From Tenggerimyces sp963762635 (lineage in GTDB: Bacteria; Actinomycetota; Actinomycetes; Propionibacteriales; Actinopolymorphaceae): a stretch of DNA of 64,000 nucleotides. Made by a program: the position numbers and the translations under genes. Where the stretch lies: NCBI GenBank assembly GCA_963762635.1, contig CAVXLQ010000012.1:310001-374000 (forward strand). The letters run 5' to 3'. Positions 1 through 9,457 of this stretch are shown in pieces; position 1 is the first letter of the stretch, and every line of letters begins with the position of its first letter. The notes beneath the pieces are model-generated. The model worked only from the letters and a program-made list of their open reading frames with translations. It searched no databases and was not told the origin of the DNA.

Positions 1-692
1 TGCGTCGCCTGCCGGCCCCACGCCTCGGTCCAGTCGCCGAACAACGGCGACGAGGCCAACGACAGGCCCGCGGCCGCCAACGACTCGGCCAGCCCAGCGG
101 CACGCCGGCGCGAGGCGTCGAACCACTCCGACCCGGTGATGTGCCCGATCCGCCGCCGGCCGAGCCGGATCAGGTGTTCGCCGGCGAGGCGCCCGGCCGC
201 GACGTCGTCGACGACCACCGAGCAGTCGGTGGCACGCGCGGACGGCGTCAACGCGTACACGACCGGTACGTCGGGCGAGACCGCCAAAGGCGCACGCTCG
301 TTGGAAGTCCGCCCCGTCACGATGAAGCCGTCCACCCGCCGCCCGAGCAACACGTCGACGTAGTGCTGCTCCCGGATCGGGTCGTCCCGGCTGTCGCACA
401 GGAACACCGAGATCCGCCCCGCCCCGAGCGCGTCCTCCGCGCCGAGCATGACGGGAACGCTGAACCGTTCGAAGCTGTCGGTCGTGATCAGGCCGACCGT
501 GTAGCTGCGCCGCTCGAACACGCTGCGCGCCAACGCGTTCGGCCGGAAGTCGATCTCCTCCGCCGCCGCGACGATCCGGGCCCGAGTCTCCCGCGAGATC
601 TGCCCGGTCCCGTTCAGCGCCTTCGACACGGTGCCGGGGGAGACGCCGGCGCGCGCGGCGACGTCGCGAACGGTCGCGCGCTTCTCGCCCAT
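1..692 (-). CDS. LacI-family transcriptional regulator (C-terminus outside window)
   Basis: Reading the minus strand from an ATG at 692, the protein begins MGEKRATVRDVAARAGVSPG, the classic LacI winged helix-turn-helix at about residues 6-26, followed by the hinge and a periplasmic-binding-protein-like sensor domain that runs off the left edge. It binds DNA as a dimer and usually responds to a sugar. It is divergent from a zinc dehydrogenase and a Gfo/Idh/MocA oxidoreductase, which are its likely targets. A perfect 14-bp palindrome sits 14 bp upstream of its start, fitting autoregulation. Family assignment is firm; the effector is unknown. Confidence 0.92.
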   Translation of the reverse strand, partial: MGEKRATVRDVAARAGVSPGTVSKALNGTGQISRETRARIVAAAEEIDFRPNALARSVFERRSYTVGLITTDSFERFSVPVMLGAEDALGAGRISVFLCDSRDDPIREQHYVDVLLGRRVDGFIVTGRTSNERAPLAVSPDVPVVYALTPSARATDCSVVVDDVAAGRLAGEHLIRLGRRRIGHITGSEWFDASRRRAAGLAESLAAAGLSLASSPLFGDWTEAWGRQAT

Positions 693-705
693 GGCCACCT
701 CCAGT

Positions 706-719
706 TGTTTCCGGAAACA
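706..719. promoter_or_regulatory. Probable LacI operator
   Basis: TGTTTCCGGAAACA is a perfect 14-bp palindrome with a central CG, typical of LacI/GalR operators. It lies between the divergent LacI and dehydrogenase genes. The left half, TGTTTCCGG, occurs again at 786-794, just upstream of the dehydrogenase ribosome binding site, giving a second half-operator. Binding by the adjacent LacI is inferred. Confidence 0.7.
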
Positions 720-814
720 CGGTAGCAGCCACGATCCGAACACTCCTTGACGGAACCGCCACCCGCTGGCAGCGTGGAGGCAACATGTTTCCGGCCTTCG
801 CCAGGAGAGTCGCC

Positions 815-1829
815 GTGCCCCGATCCGGAACCGTCCCGCGCTTTCGCGGTAACGGAGTCATCGAGTTCGAACCCCACGAGTACCGCGACCCCGGCCCCGA
901 CGAGCTGCTGCTCGCGATCGGCGCCAACGCGATCTGCGGGACCGACCGCGGCGAGTACAACAACGGCAGCAAGATCGTCCCCGGCCACGAGGCCGCCGGC
1001 GTCGTCATCGCGGCCGGCGCCGACACCACCACACCGGTCGGGACCCGCGGAGCGGTCTACCTGATGGACTTCTGCGGCAACGTGCCGCAGCTGCGAGCTC
1101 GGCGCGACGAACCAGTGCCTCGCCAAGCGCGGCGACTTCGGGCAGAACCTCGACGGCGGGTACGGCCCGTACGCGATCTCGCACGAGACCAACTTCTTCC
1201 CGATCGACGACGCGACCACGCTGCCGCAGGCCACGATGCTGCTCGACGTCATGGGCACCAGCGGCCACGCGCTCCGCCGCGCGGCGCTGGTCCGCGACGA
1301 CATCGAGAGCGTCTACATCGCCGGCGCGGGCCCGATCGGCCTTGGCCTGTTGGCGATGTCGCGGATCAAGTACGGCGCCGACGTCCCGATCGTCGTCAGC
1401 GACCTCAGTCCGTGGCGGCGCGAGTTCGCCGAAACGTTCGGTGTCCGAGCGGTCGACGCGAACGACGCGGAAGCGGTCCGAAACTTCCAGCCCGACATCG
1501 CGTTCGACTCCTCCGGCAAGGGCGCCGCCCGCCAGCTCGCCCTGTCCGCGTTGAGCAAACGCGGCGCGCTGATCTGCGTCGGCCACGGCGAAGGCCTCGA
1601 CCTCAACGTCTCGCGCGACCTCATTGCGCCGGAACGAGCGGTCCTCGGCAGCGAGTACTTCCGGTACGACGAGATGCCGCACAATCTCCAACTCCTGCAG
1701 GAGAATCGCGACCTCATCAGCCGCGTGATCACGCACGAGCTCCCGGTGGCGGACCTCCCGAACGCATTCGAGCTGTTCCTCTCCGGAACTACCGGAAAAG
1801 TCGTGATCGTCCAGGAGCTCGGCACATGA
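815..1829 (+). CDS. Zinc-dependent alcohol/polyol dehydrogenase, one frameshift
   Basis: Medium-chain zinc dehydrogenase of the sorbitol/threonine dehydrogenase type, about 338 aa once one frameshift is repaired. Catalytic zinc ligands C41 and H58-E59, structural zinc cysteines at about 87, 90, 93 and 101, and the nucleotide-binding GAGPIG near 170 are visible. An extra G at 1082 breaks the CGNCRSC motif: the N-terminal part reads in one frame to there and the rest in the next frame to 1829. GTG 815 is preferred as start because AGGAGAG lies 7 nt upstream; ATG 785 is the alternative. It overlaps the next gene by ATGA. The substrate is probably a sugar alcohol or uronate, as inferred from LacI and the oxidoreductase neighbour. 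Confidence 0.8.
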
Positions 1830-2800
1830 CTCGCGTCGCGATCGTCGGTGCGGGCGGTTGGGGTGCGCAGCACGCGCGGATCTTCGCCGGCCGCGAGGAC
1901 ACCGAGCTGGTCGGAATTCTCGGAAGAACGCCCGAGAAGACCGCGGCACGTGCGGCCGCGTACGGCACGACGCCGTACACCGACCTGGACCACCTGCTCA
2001 CCGAGGCCGAACCCGACCTGGTCACCGTCTGCCTCCCGAACGAGGACCACTTCGACGTCACGCTGCAGCTGATCGAGCGAGGCGCCAACCTCCTCGTCGA
2101 GAAGCCCCTCGTCTTCGACCTCGCCGAAGCCGACCGGCTCCTCGCGGCGGCGGACGAGAAGGGCATCTTCTTCGCGATCAACTTCAACCACCGCTACGCC
2201 GAGCCGTTCCTGCGCGCCAAGAAGGCGATCGACGAAGGCCAGCTCGGCGACCTGGTGTTCCTCACCTGGCGGTTCGGCGGCGAGGCCAACCGCGGCAAGT
2301 CACCGCATGCCAACCTGATCGAGACCCAGTGCCACGGCTTCGACCTGCTCGAGCACCTCGGCGGCCCGATCGAGTCGGTCGCCGCGCAGATGACGGACAA
2401 GACGTACGGCGCCTTCAGCACGATGGCGATCGCGCTGCGGTTCGCGAACGGAGCTGTCGGCACCTTGCTCGGAAGTTACGACTCGTCGTACGCCTATCCC
2501 GGCACCCAGCACGTCGAGGTCAACGGCACCGAAGGCCGCCTCACGGTCGACGACACCGTCCGCAGGTTCACGCTCTCGAAGGCCGGCGACGAGACCCGCC
2601 AGGTCTGGGAGGCCGGCTACTTCAACGACGAAGCCCGAAACTTCCACGGGACTTTCGACCGCCACGTCGAGGCGCTCCTCACAGCCTTCCGCGCGAAGAG
2701 CGAACCGCCGATCCACGCGCGCGCCGGCCGCCGGGCACTCCAGCTCGCCCACGCGGCGATCGAGTCGTTCGAGACCGGCCGCCGCGTGGACGTGAGCTAG
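1826..2800 (+). CDS. Gfo/Idh/MocA family NAD(P)-dependent oxidoreductase
   Basis: 324 aa. The N-terminal Rossmann fold has GAGGWG at residues 8-13, and the family EKP motif is at 92-94 (VEKPL). The C-terminal GFO_IDH_MocA domain follows. Such enzymes oxidise or reduce sugars, inositols or sugar acids using NAD(P). It is translationally coupled to the zinc dehydrogenase (stop TGA inside ATGA at 1826-1829), so the two probably act in one sugar or polyol pathway under the LacI repressor. The exact substrate cannot be read from sequence. Confidence 0.9.
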   Translation: MTRVAIVGAGGWGAQHARIFAGREDTELVGILGRTPEKTAARAAAYGTTPYTDLDHLLTEAEPDLVTVCLPNEDHFDVTLQLIERGANLLVEKPLVFDLAEADRLLAAADEKGIFFAINFNHRYAEPFLRAKKAIDEGQLGDLVFLTWRFGGEANRGKSPHANLIETQCHGFDLLEHLGGPIESVAAQMTDKTYGAFSTMAIALRFANGAVGTLLGSYDSSYAYPGTQHVEVNGTEGRLTVDDTVRRFTLSKAGDETRQVWEAGYFNDEARNFHGTFDRHVEALLTAFRAKSEPPIHARAGRRALQLAHAAIESFETGRRVDVS

Positions 2801-2807
2801 CGGAAGC

Positions 2808-4072
2808 TCAGGCCGACCAACCCGGGATCGGGAAAGCCTTGGTGAACTCGCTCACCTCGGCACTGATCCGGTCGAGCGCGTCGCCGTCGTCCTTCTTTGC
2901 CGCCTCGACCGCGTCGTCCATCCACGCGGCGATCTGCGGCATGTGCTCCGGCGCCATCCCGCGAGTGGTGACGGCCGGCGTCCCGATCCGGATGCCCGAG
3001 GGGTCGAAGGGCTTCCGCGGGTCGAACGGCACCGTGTTGTAGTTCAGCTCGATCCCCGCCCGGTCGAGCGCCTTCGCCGCGGGCTTGCCGGCGATGTCCT
3101 TCGACGTCAGGTCGACGAGGATCAGGTGGTTGTCCGTGCCGCCGGAGACCAGCGAGAAGCCGCGCGAGTTCAGCGCGTCCGCGAGCGCCTTCGCGTTCGC
3201 CACGATCTGGTGCGCGTACGTCTTGAACTCCTCGGTCGTCGCCTCGGCAGCGGCCACCGCGATCGCCGCGGTGGTGTGGTTGTGCGGGCCACCCTGCAGA
3301 CCGGGGAACACCGCGCGGTCGATCGCCTTCGCGTGGTCGGCGTCCGACATCAGCATCGCGCCGCGCGGACCGCGCAGCGTCTTGTGCGTGGTCGTCGAGA
3401 TCACGGGTGCGTGCCCCACCGGCGACGGGTGCGCACCGCCGGCGACCAGGCCGGCGATGTGCGCGATGTCCGCGGCGAGCAGCGCGTCGACCTCGGCCGC
3501 GATCGAGGCGAACGCCTCGAAGTCGATCGTCCGGGGGATCGCGGTGCCACCGCAGAAGATCAGCTTGGGCCGCTCCTTCAACGCCAGCTCGCGGACCGCG
3601 TCCATGTCGACCCGACCGGTCTCGCGGACGACCCGTACTGCACCGAACGGAACCACTTGCCGGTCGCCGAGACGCTCCAGCCGTGGGTGAGGTGGCCGCC
3701 CATCGGCAGCGCCATGCCCATGACGGTGTCGCCGGGCTGCAGGAACGCCAGGTAGATCGCGAGGTTGGCGGGGGAGCCGGAGTACGGCTGGACGTTCGCG
3801 TGCTCGACCCCGAACAGCGACTTCACCCGGTCGATCGCGAGCGTCTCGACCTGGTCGACGATCTGCTGGCCCTCGTAGTAGCGGCGGCCGGCGTACCCCT
3901 CGGAGTACTTGTTCGTCAGCACGGTCCCGGTCGCCTCGAGCACGGCGCGGGAGACGTAGTTCTCGCTCGGGATCAGCCGGATCTTCTCGAACTGGCGGCG
4001 ACCCTCGGCCTCGACGAGCTCGGCGATCTTCGGGTCGGACTCAACCAGCTTGGCCATGAGATCGAGTGTCAT
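2808..4072 (-). CDS. glyA: Serine hydroxymethyltransferase, one frameshift
   Basis: Cytosolic PLP enzyme interconverting serine and glycine with tetrahydrofolate; about 421 aa when repaired, the normal bacterial length. The N-terminal part has the substrate-binding PSENYVS and YSGSPANLA; the C-terminal part has the PLP-lysine motif STTTHKTLRGPRGA. The frame breaks between KWFRSVQYG and VVRETGRVD, where one base is missing from a C run at 3632-3634 (plus strand). Because glyA is normally essential or near-essential and both halves are well conserved, a consensus error is more likely than a true pseudogene. ATG 4072 has AGGAGG upstream, partly inside a hairpin (see 4082-4113). Confidence 0.92.
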
Positions 4073-4081
4073 GCGATTCCT

Positions 4082-4113
4082 CCTGGGTCAGGACATCTTC
4101 GTATTGACCCAGG
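4082..4113 (-). promoter_or_regulatory. Hairpin overlapping the glyA ribosome binding site
   Basis: CCTGGGTCA and TGACCCAGG form a perfect 9-bp inverted repeat with a 14-nt spacer. On the glyA strand the 3' arm runs directly into AGGAGG, so half of the Shine-Dalgarno is paired when the stem forms, 13 nt before the ATG. It could be an RNA control element or a DNA operator; neither is proven. No match to a named riboswitch class is recognised. Confidence 0.5.
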
Positions 4114-4205
4114 CACCCAGGCGCGCGGTGCCCGTGCTCACTACCGGACGGTGTCGCTCCCCGATGGTCGGTTCCATCCCAGCGCCAGTCGCGACGCGCC
4201 CGAGC

Positions 4206-5880
4206 TTAGCGTCGCGGTGTCGCGCGCTCGACGATGGCCTTCGCGTCGACGCCTACCGGCAAGGTGCCGAAAGTTCCGCCGGCGTCCACGTCCCAGTCGC
4301 GACGCGCAGAACGCGTCGGCCACCTCGGGAGGCGCGTACCGGACGAGCAGCGAGCCCTGCAGAACGAGCGCCAACCGTTCGGCCAGCCGCCGCGCCCGGA
4401 ACTCCAGCGACTCCAGGTCGGCCAGCGACCGCAGCACCTCGTCGATCGCCGCGTCGAGCCGCGGGTCCGCGCCACGTGCTTCGCCGAGCTCGGTCAGGTA
4501 CGCCTCGAGCGCCTCCGGCTCGCGCTGCAACGCCCGCAGGACGTCGAGCGCCTGCACCGAGCCCGAGCCCTCCCAGATCGAGTTCAGCGGCGACTCGCGG
4601 AACAGCATCGGCAGCCCGGAGTCCTCGACGTACCCGTTCCCGCCGAGGCACTCCAGCGCCTCGGCCACGAGCCACGGCGTGCGCTTGCAGACGAGGTACT
4701 TGCCCAACGGCAACGCGAGTCGCAGGAACGCCTGCTCGCCGCCGTCGACGGCATGCGCGAGCCGAAGCGCCAACCAGGTGGCGGCTTCCTGCTCGATCGC
4801 CAGGTCGGCGAGCACGTTCGTCATCGCCGGCTGGTCGGCCAGCACGGCGCCGAACGCGGACCGGTGCGCCGCGTGCCAGGTCGCCTCCGCGACCGCCTTC
4901 CGCATCTGCGCCGCCGAGCCGAGCACGCAGTCGAGGCGGGTCGCCGCGACCATCTCGATGATGGTCGCCACACCGCGGCCCTCGTCGCCGAGCAGCCACC
5001 CGACCGTTCCGTCGAACTCCACCTCCGACGAGGCGTTCGACCGGTTGCCGAGCTTGTCCTTCAGCCGTTGCAGGGCGAACGGGTTGCGCGAGCCGTCCGG
5101 CAGGACGCGCGGCACCACGAAGCAGCTCAGCCCGCCGGCTGCCTGCGCGAGCACCAGGAACACGTCGCACATCGGCGCCGAGCAGAACCATTTGTGCCCC
5201 GTCAGCACGTACGTCCCGTCACCGGCAGGCTCCGCCCGGGTCGTGTTCGCGCGGACGTCCGACCCGCCCTGCTTCTCCGTCATGCACATGCCCGCGAGCG
5301 CCCCGCCCTTCGTCGCGGGTGCCCGCAGCCCGGGGTCGTACGACCTGGCCGTCAGCAGCGGCGTCCACGTCGCGGCCAGTTCCTTCGACGCCCGCAGAGC
5401 CGGCACCGCCGCGTACGTCATCGTGATCGGGCAGCAGTGTCCGGCCTCGACCTGGTGCCACAGGTAGTAGCCGGCCGCCCTGGTGAGGTGCGCGTCCGGT
5501 TCGCCCGAGGTCCACGGCGCTCCGTGCATGCCGAAGCCGACCGCTTGGTCCATCAGCGTGTGCCACGCCGGGTGGAACTCGACCTCGTCGACCCGGTTGC
5601 CGTACCGGTCGTGCGTCCGCAGCACCGGCGGGTTGCGGTTGGCCTGGAACGCCCACTCGCGCGCCTGCTCCGAGCCGGCGAGGTGCCCGATCTCGGTGAG
5701 CCGCTCGGTCGTCTGCGGGCTCGGTTCGGAGGTCACGAACCGGGCATACGCGTCGATCAGCGCGGCGTCGTTCGCCCGGGCGTCGTACGGCGCTAGCGGC
5801 GGCGGCTGGTTCGTCACGGCATGCGTAGACCGGCTGCCTACCGAGGCGTTCTGTGGCGTTGCGGGGATAGAAGCGTCCAC
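4206..5880 (-). CDS. AidB-like acyl-CoA dehydrogenase family protein, C-terminal frameshift
   Basis: About 557 aa. The N-terminus carries THAVTNQPPPL, characteristic of AidB-type proteins, followed by the acyl-CoA dehydrogenase signature MTEKQGGSDV and KLGNRSNASSEVEF. AidB is a FAD flavoprotein induced by alkylation damage in E. coli; actinobacterial relatives are often annotated as isovaleryl-CoA dehydrogenases, so the activity here is uncertain. One extra base in the C run at 4292-4294 throws the last 30 residues out of frame; in the other frame the conserved GTFGTLPVG end appears and stops at 4206. GTG 5880 or GTG 5817 could be the start. It is divergent from the YihY gene. Confidence 0.83.
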
Positions 5881-5898
5881 CCGGTTACCGTATGCCCC

Positions 5899-7008
5899 AT
5901 GGCGGCAGAGACGGCCAGAGCAGAGCCCCCACGAGCGTTAGCCGTGGCGCGGCTGGTCCTGCGCGGCCTGACCGTGCCGTGGCGGCTGCTCAAGGGCACG
6001 GTCGCCTCCTGCATGAGGTACCGCGTCACCGGTCTCGCGGCCGAGGGCGCGTTCTTCGCGGTGCTGTCGCTGCCGCCGCTGGTGTTCGGGCTCGCCGGAA
6101 CGCTCGGCTACGTCGTCGGAATTTTCGGCGCCGGGACCGTCGAGAGCGTCAAGTCGGAGATCGTCGAGATCGCCCGCCGCGCGCTGACCGAGGACAGTGT
6201 GCAGAGCGTGATCGTGCCGACGCTCGACGCGGTGCTGGATCGCGGCCGCGCGGACATCATCTCGATCGGTTTCGTGCTCGCGTTGTGGTCGGGCTCGCGG
6301 GCGTTGAACGTCTTCATCGACACGATCTCGATCATGCATGGGCAGGCGGGCAAGCGCGGCATCGTCAAGACGCGCTTGCTCTCGTTCTCCATGTACATCG
6401 TGGCGCTGGCCATCGGCGTCGTCGTGCTCCCGCTGGTGCTCGCGGGCCCGTCGATCGTCGCGCAGATCTTGCCGCCGCGGTTGGACTTCCTGAACGACCT
6501 GTACTGGCCCGTGGTGCTGATCCTGTCGACGGCGTTCGTCGCGACGCTCTACCACATCGCGGTGCCGCTCCGGTCGCCTTGGCTGCACGATCTGCCCGGT
6601 TCGGTGCTCGCGTTGGCGATGTGGATCGGCGGCTCGTACCTCCTCCGCTGGGTGCTCGGCGCTTCGATCGGCGGCGAGTCGACCTCGATCTACGGACCGC
6701 TCGCCGCCCCGATCGCGGTGCTGCTGTGGCTGTATCTGATCGTGATCACGTTGCTGATCGGCGCCGCCTTCAACGCGACCGCGCACAGGCTGCTGGCCGA
6801 GCACCAGGAACGCCGCACCTCCGCCGCTCCACCCCCCGAGCCTCAGCTGAGCGCCGCCACCGTGGACGAGCTCGACCTGGACGAACGCGACGAACCGGCC
6901 GAGTCCGATGTGGATCAACCCGCCTCGGGCGAGCCCAACGTGAGCGAGCCCAACGTGAGCGAACCCGACGTGGGCGATCCCGACCTGCGGCGCCAACACC
7001 TGCGGTAG
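5899..7008 (+). CDS. YihY/BrkB family inner-membrane protein
   Basis: 369 aa from ATG 5899. About six hydrophobic segments between residues 40 and 310 make up the YihY/virulence factor BrkB domain; the molecular role of the family is not established despite the name. The C-terminal tail is cytosolic-looking, acidic and repetitive (EPNVSEPNVSEPDVGDPD), encoded by tandem 15-bp units near 6930-6985. It is monocistronic and divergent from the AidB-like gene. Confidence 0.85.
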   Translation: MAAETARAEPPRALAVARLVLRGLTVPWRLLKGTVASCMRYRVTGLAAEGAFFAVLSLPPLVFGLAGTLGYVVGIFGAGTVESVKSEIVEIARRALTEDSVQSVIVPTLDAVLDRGRADIISIGFVLALWSGSRALNVFIDTISIMHGQAGKRGIVKTRLLSFSMYIVALAIGVVVLPLVLAGPSIVAQILPPRLDFLNDLYWPVVLILSTAFVATLYHIAVPLRSPWLHDLPGSVLALAMWIGGSYLLRWVLGASIGGESTSIYGPLAAPIAVLLWLYLIVITLLIGAAFNATAHRLLAEHQERRTSAAPPPEPQLSAATVDELDLDERDEPAESDVDQPASGEPNVSEPNVSEPDVGDPDLRRQHLR

Positions 7009-7096
7009 CGGCTCCCCGCTCGTCAGGAACAAACGGTCACGACCAATTTTCCGCAGGTTCTAGACATGGAACGGTCTCGCTGGTTCGATCGCGGCC

Positions 7097-8674
7097 ATGA
7101 CATGGGGGAATCGTGGACGTGCGATCGTCGTCGCCCTGCTCGCGATCGCCGTAGGACTGATCGTTCCGTCCGAGGCATCGGCGGGGGAGTGGCCCACCAC
7201 ACCGCCGGCCCAGATCTGCGGCAACACCGAGATCCTGGACGGGCCGGCGACGGCGCCGCCGGGGGCGGTCACCGTGCCGGCCGGCGACAACAACGATCTG
7301 TTCTTCGACTTTCGTACACCGGACAAGACGTTCTGGTTCGCGCCCGGTGTTCACACCATGGGCAACGACGTGTTCGGGCAGATCGAGCCGGGCCCTGGGA
7401 CCACGTTCGTCGGCGCTCCGGGGGCGATCTTCGACGGCCAGGGCGTGAACATGTTCGCGTTCACGCAGCACGCGGCGAATGTCACCATCAGCCACCTGAC
7501 GATCCGGAACTTCAACGCGCCGCAGGACCAGGGCGTGGTGAACCACGACGGGGCGGCCGACTGGACGGTCGAGTACAACACGATCGCCGACAACAACGGC
7601 GCCGGACTGATGGCCGGCTCCAACAACACGTACCGGTTCAACTGCATCAAGGACAACGGCCAGTACGGCATCAACGCCTGCTGCGGAACGGACTCGCCCA
7701 CCGGTGACATCCAGAACTGGGTGCTCGACCACAACGAGATCGTCGGCAACAACGCCGACGACTGGGAGAACCAGGTCCCCGGCTGCGGTTGCAGCGGCGG
7801 CGTGAAGTTCTGGATCAACAAGGACGTCACGGTCACGAACAACTGGGTCCACGACAACCGCGGCGTCGGACTGTGGCTGGACAACAACAACCGCGGCTTC
7901 GTCGTCGAGCACAACCTGATCGAGGACAACGACGCGCAGGCGTTGTTCATCGAGGCCGGCTATGACGCGCGGGTGCGGTACAACCTGTTCCGGCGCAACG
8001 CTTTCGTCGAGGGCCGCAGGTTCGCCGATCGCGGGAACACCTTCGCGGTCGGTGCGATCTACGTCTCCGAGAGCGGAAGCCCCGCGGGTTACGGCCTGAA
8101 GACGTCGCCGATGCTGATCAGCGAGAACTCCTTCCAGGACAACTGGGGCGGGGTCGTGCTCTGGGAGAACGCCGACCGGTACTGCTCCTCCCAAGCGCAC
8201 ACGCATCCGCCGTACTGCACGATCAAGACCGACCTGTACGACGACGCGCAGTGCGAGACGACCGTCGAGAACGACATCCCGGACGGCATCGACAAGTACC
8301 TCTGCCGCTGGTCGACCGAGAACATCGTCGTCGAGAACAACGAGTTCGGCATCGACAAGGCGGCGATCGGCGCGAGCTGCGTGGGCGCCGGCTACTGCGG
8401 GATCACCGGGCTCTTCTCCAACTACGGCTCGTTCGACGAGTTCCCCGGCTTCGAGATCCCGTGGCGCCTCACGTTCCTCCAGCAGAACGTGTTCCGGAAC
8501 AACCACTACACGGGCGACTGGAAGTTCGCCGGCTTCGAGACCACGCGCCCCGACGGCGCCCGCGTCACCTGGCAGGACTGGACGGCACCGGCTCCCGAGA
8601 TCCCGGACGAGTACACCTCGGACAACCGGCCGACGACCTTCGGCCAGGACCAGGGCAGCACCTACGCCGGCTAG
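7097..8674 (+). CDS. Secreted right-handed parallel beta-helix protein
   Basis: 525 aa. A Sec signal peptide occupies residues 1-29 (charged start, hydrophobic core, ASA then GEW). The mature protein is full of repeating NN-rich turns typical of the pectate lyase/NosD right-handed beta helix (for example NNWVHDNRGVGLWLDNNN), the fold of polysaccharide lyases and glycan-binding proteins. Cysteine pairs in CCGTDS and GCGCSGG suggest disulphides outside the cell. A lyase or epimerase acting on a plant polysaccharide is plausible, but no catalytic residues can be assigned. Its stop TAG overlaps the convergent methyltransferase stop in CTAG. Confidence 0.8.
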   Translation: MTWGNRGRAIVVALLAIAVGLIVPSEASAGEWPTTPPAQICGNTEILDGPATAPPGAVTVPAGDNNDLFFDFRTPDKTFWFAPGVHTMGNDVFGQIEPGPGTTFVGAPGAIFDGQGVNMFAFTQHAANVTISHLTIRNFNAPQDQGVVNHDGAADWTVEYNTIADNNGAGLMAGSNNTYRFNCIKDNGQYGINACCGTDSPTGDIQNWVLDHNEIVGNNADDWENQVPGCGCSGGVKFWINKDVTVTNNWVHDNRGVGLWLDNNNRGFVVEHNLIEDNDAQALFIEAGYDARVRYNLFRRNAFVEGRRFADRGNTFAVGAIYVSESGSPAGYGLKTSPMLISENSFQDNWGGVVLWENADRYCSSQAHTHPPYCTIKTDLYDDAQCETTVENDIPDGIDKYLCRWSTENIVVENNEFGIDKAAIGASCVGAGYCGITGLFSNYGSFDEFPGFEIPWRLTFLQQNVFRNNHYTGDWKFAGFETTRPDGARVTWQDWTAPAPEIPDEYTSDNRPTTFGQDQGSTYAG

Positions 8675-9429
8675 GACCTCGGCTTCGTTCCGGCGCCGAG
8701 GAACATCGGCATCGCGAGCACCAGCCGGTTCTCGTTCGCGCGGCGGCGCTGGTCGGCCAACCATTCGTCGGCGGCGCTCGCTTCGACCGCCTCGGCGATC
8801 ACGGCTCGTTCGGCCATCATGCCGAGGACTGGCAGCGCGAACGTCGGGTCGGTCATCAGCATGAGGCGCCCCTCGAACGAGACCTCGGCGAAACCGGCCT
8901 CGGCCAGCAGCGCGCCATAGCGACGGGCCACCCTCGGATGCGGCTGCCCGGCCGCGGTGGCGAGGACGATCGTCCGGGTGAGGCCGGCGTCGTCGGCGTC
9001 CACGATGGCCGCGTCCCAGTCCTGGGCGAGCAGGACGATTCGCCCGCCGGGCTTGAGGATCCGGTATGCCTCGCCCGCGGCGGCCGCTGGGTCGGGAAGC
9101 GCGTGGTAGAGCTTCTCGGCGCGGTAGCCGTCCACCGAGTCGTTCGCGAACGGCAGCTCCTCGGCACCGGCCTGTTCGAAGCGGGCCTCGGGGTGGAATC
9201 GGCGGGCGACCGTCAGGGCGTCCCCGCTGACGTCGACGCCGATCGCGTCGATGCCGCGGGCCAGCAGCTCGCCGACCGCGGTCCCGCCGCCGCAGCCGAC
9301 GTCGAGCACGGTGTCGCCCGGCTTGGCTGCGAGCAGTGCGTACGACCGTTCCCGCAACGCGACGGCGTCCGGCTGCGCGTCGAACGCGAGGAGGAACGTG
9401 GTCAGATCGTCGATCTTGGTCTTGTTCAT
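8671..9429 (-). CDS. Class I SAM-dependent methyltransferase
   Basis: 252 aa from ATG 9429 (MNKTKIDDLTTFLLAFD). The glycine-rich SAM motif VLDVGCGGGT is near residue 40, with the acidic VDVS following, as in the methyltransferase 11/ubiE group. The substrate is unknown. The gene is divergent from a MerR regulator, with only 28 bp between the two start codons, so it is probably the regulated target. An in-frame ATG upstream overlaps the MerR gene and is less likely. No Shine-Dalgarno fits in the gap, so leaderless translation is probable. Confidence 0.87.
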   Translation of the reverse strand: MNKTKIDDLTTFLLAFDAQPDAVALRERSYALLAAKPGDTVLDVGCGGGTAVGELLARGIDAIGVDVSGDALTVARRFHPEARFEQAGAEELPFANDSVDGYRAEKLYHALPDPAAAAGEAYRILKPGGRIVLLAQDWDAAIVDADDAGLTRTIVLATAAGQPHPRVARRYGALLAEAGFAEVSFEGRLMLMTDPTFALPVLGMMAERAVIAEAVEASAADEWLADQRRRANENRLVLAMPMFLGAGTKPRS

Positions 9430-9432
9430 ACG

Positions 9433-9457
9433 GTCGACAGTGCCTTTTGATGTCGAC
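9433..9457. promoter_or_regulatory. Divergent MerR-type operator
   Basis: GTCGACA and TGTCGAC form a perfect 7-bp inverted repeat with an 11-bp spacer. The repeat fills almost the entire gap between the methyltransferase and MerR start codons. The adjacent MerR protein is the likely ligand; MerR-class repressor-activators bind such spaced dyads in promoters. Confidence 0.6.

Noticed and set aside
6930..6985. The 15-bp repeats in the YihY gene as a mobile or regulatory repeat
   Set aside because: They are in frame and simply code for the repeated acidic tail.
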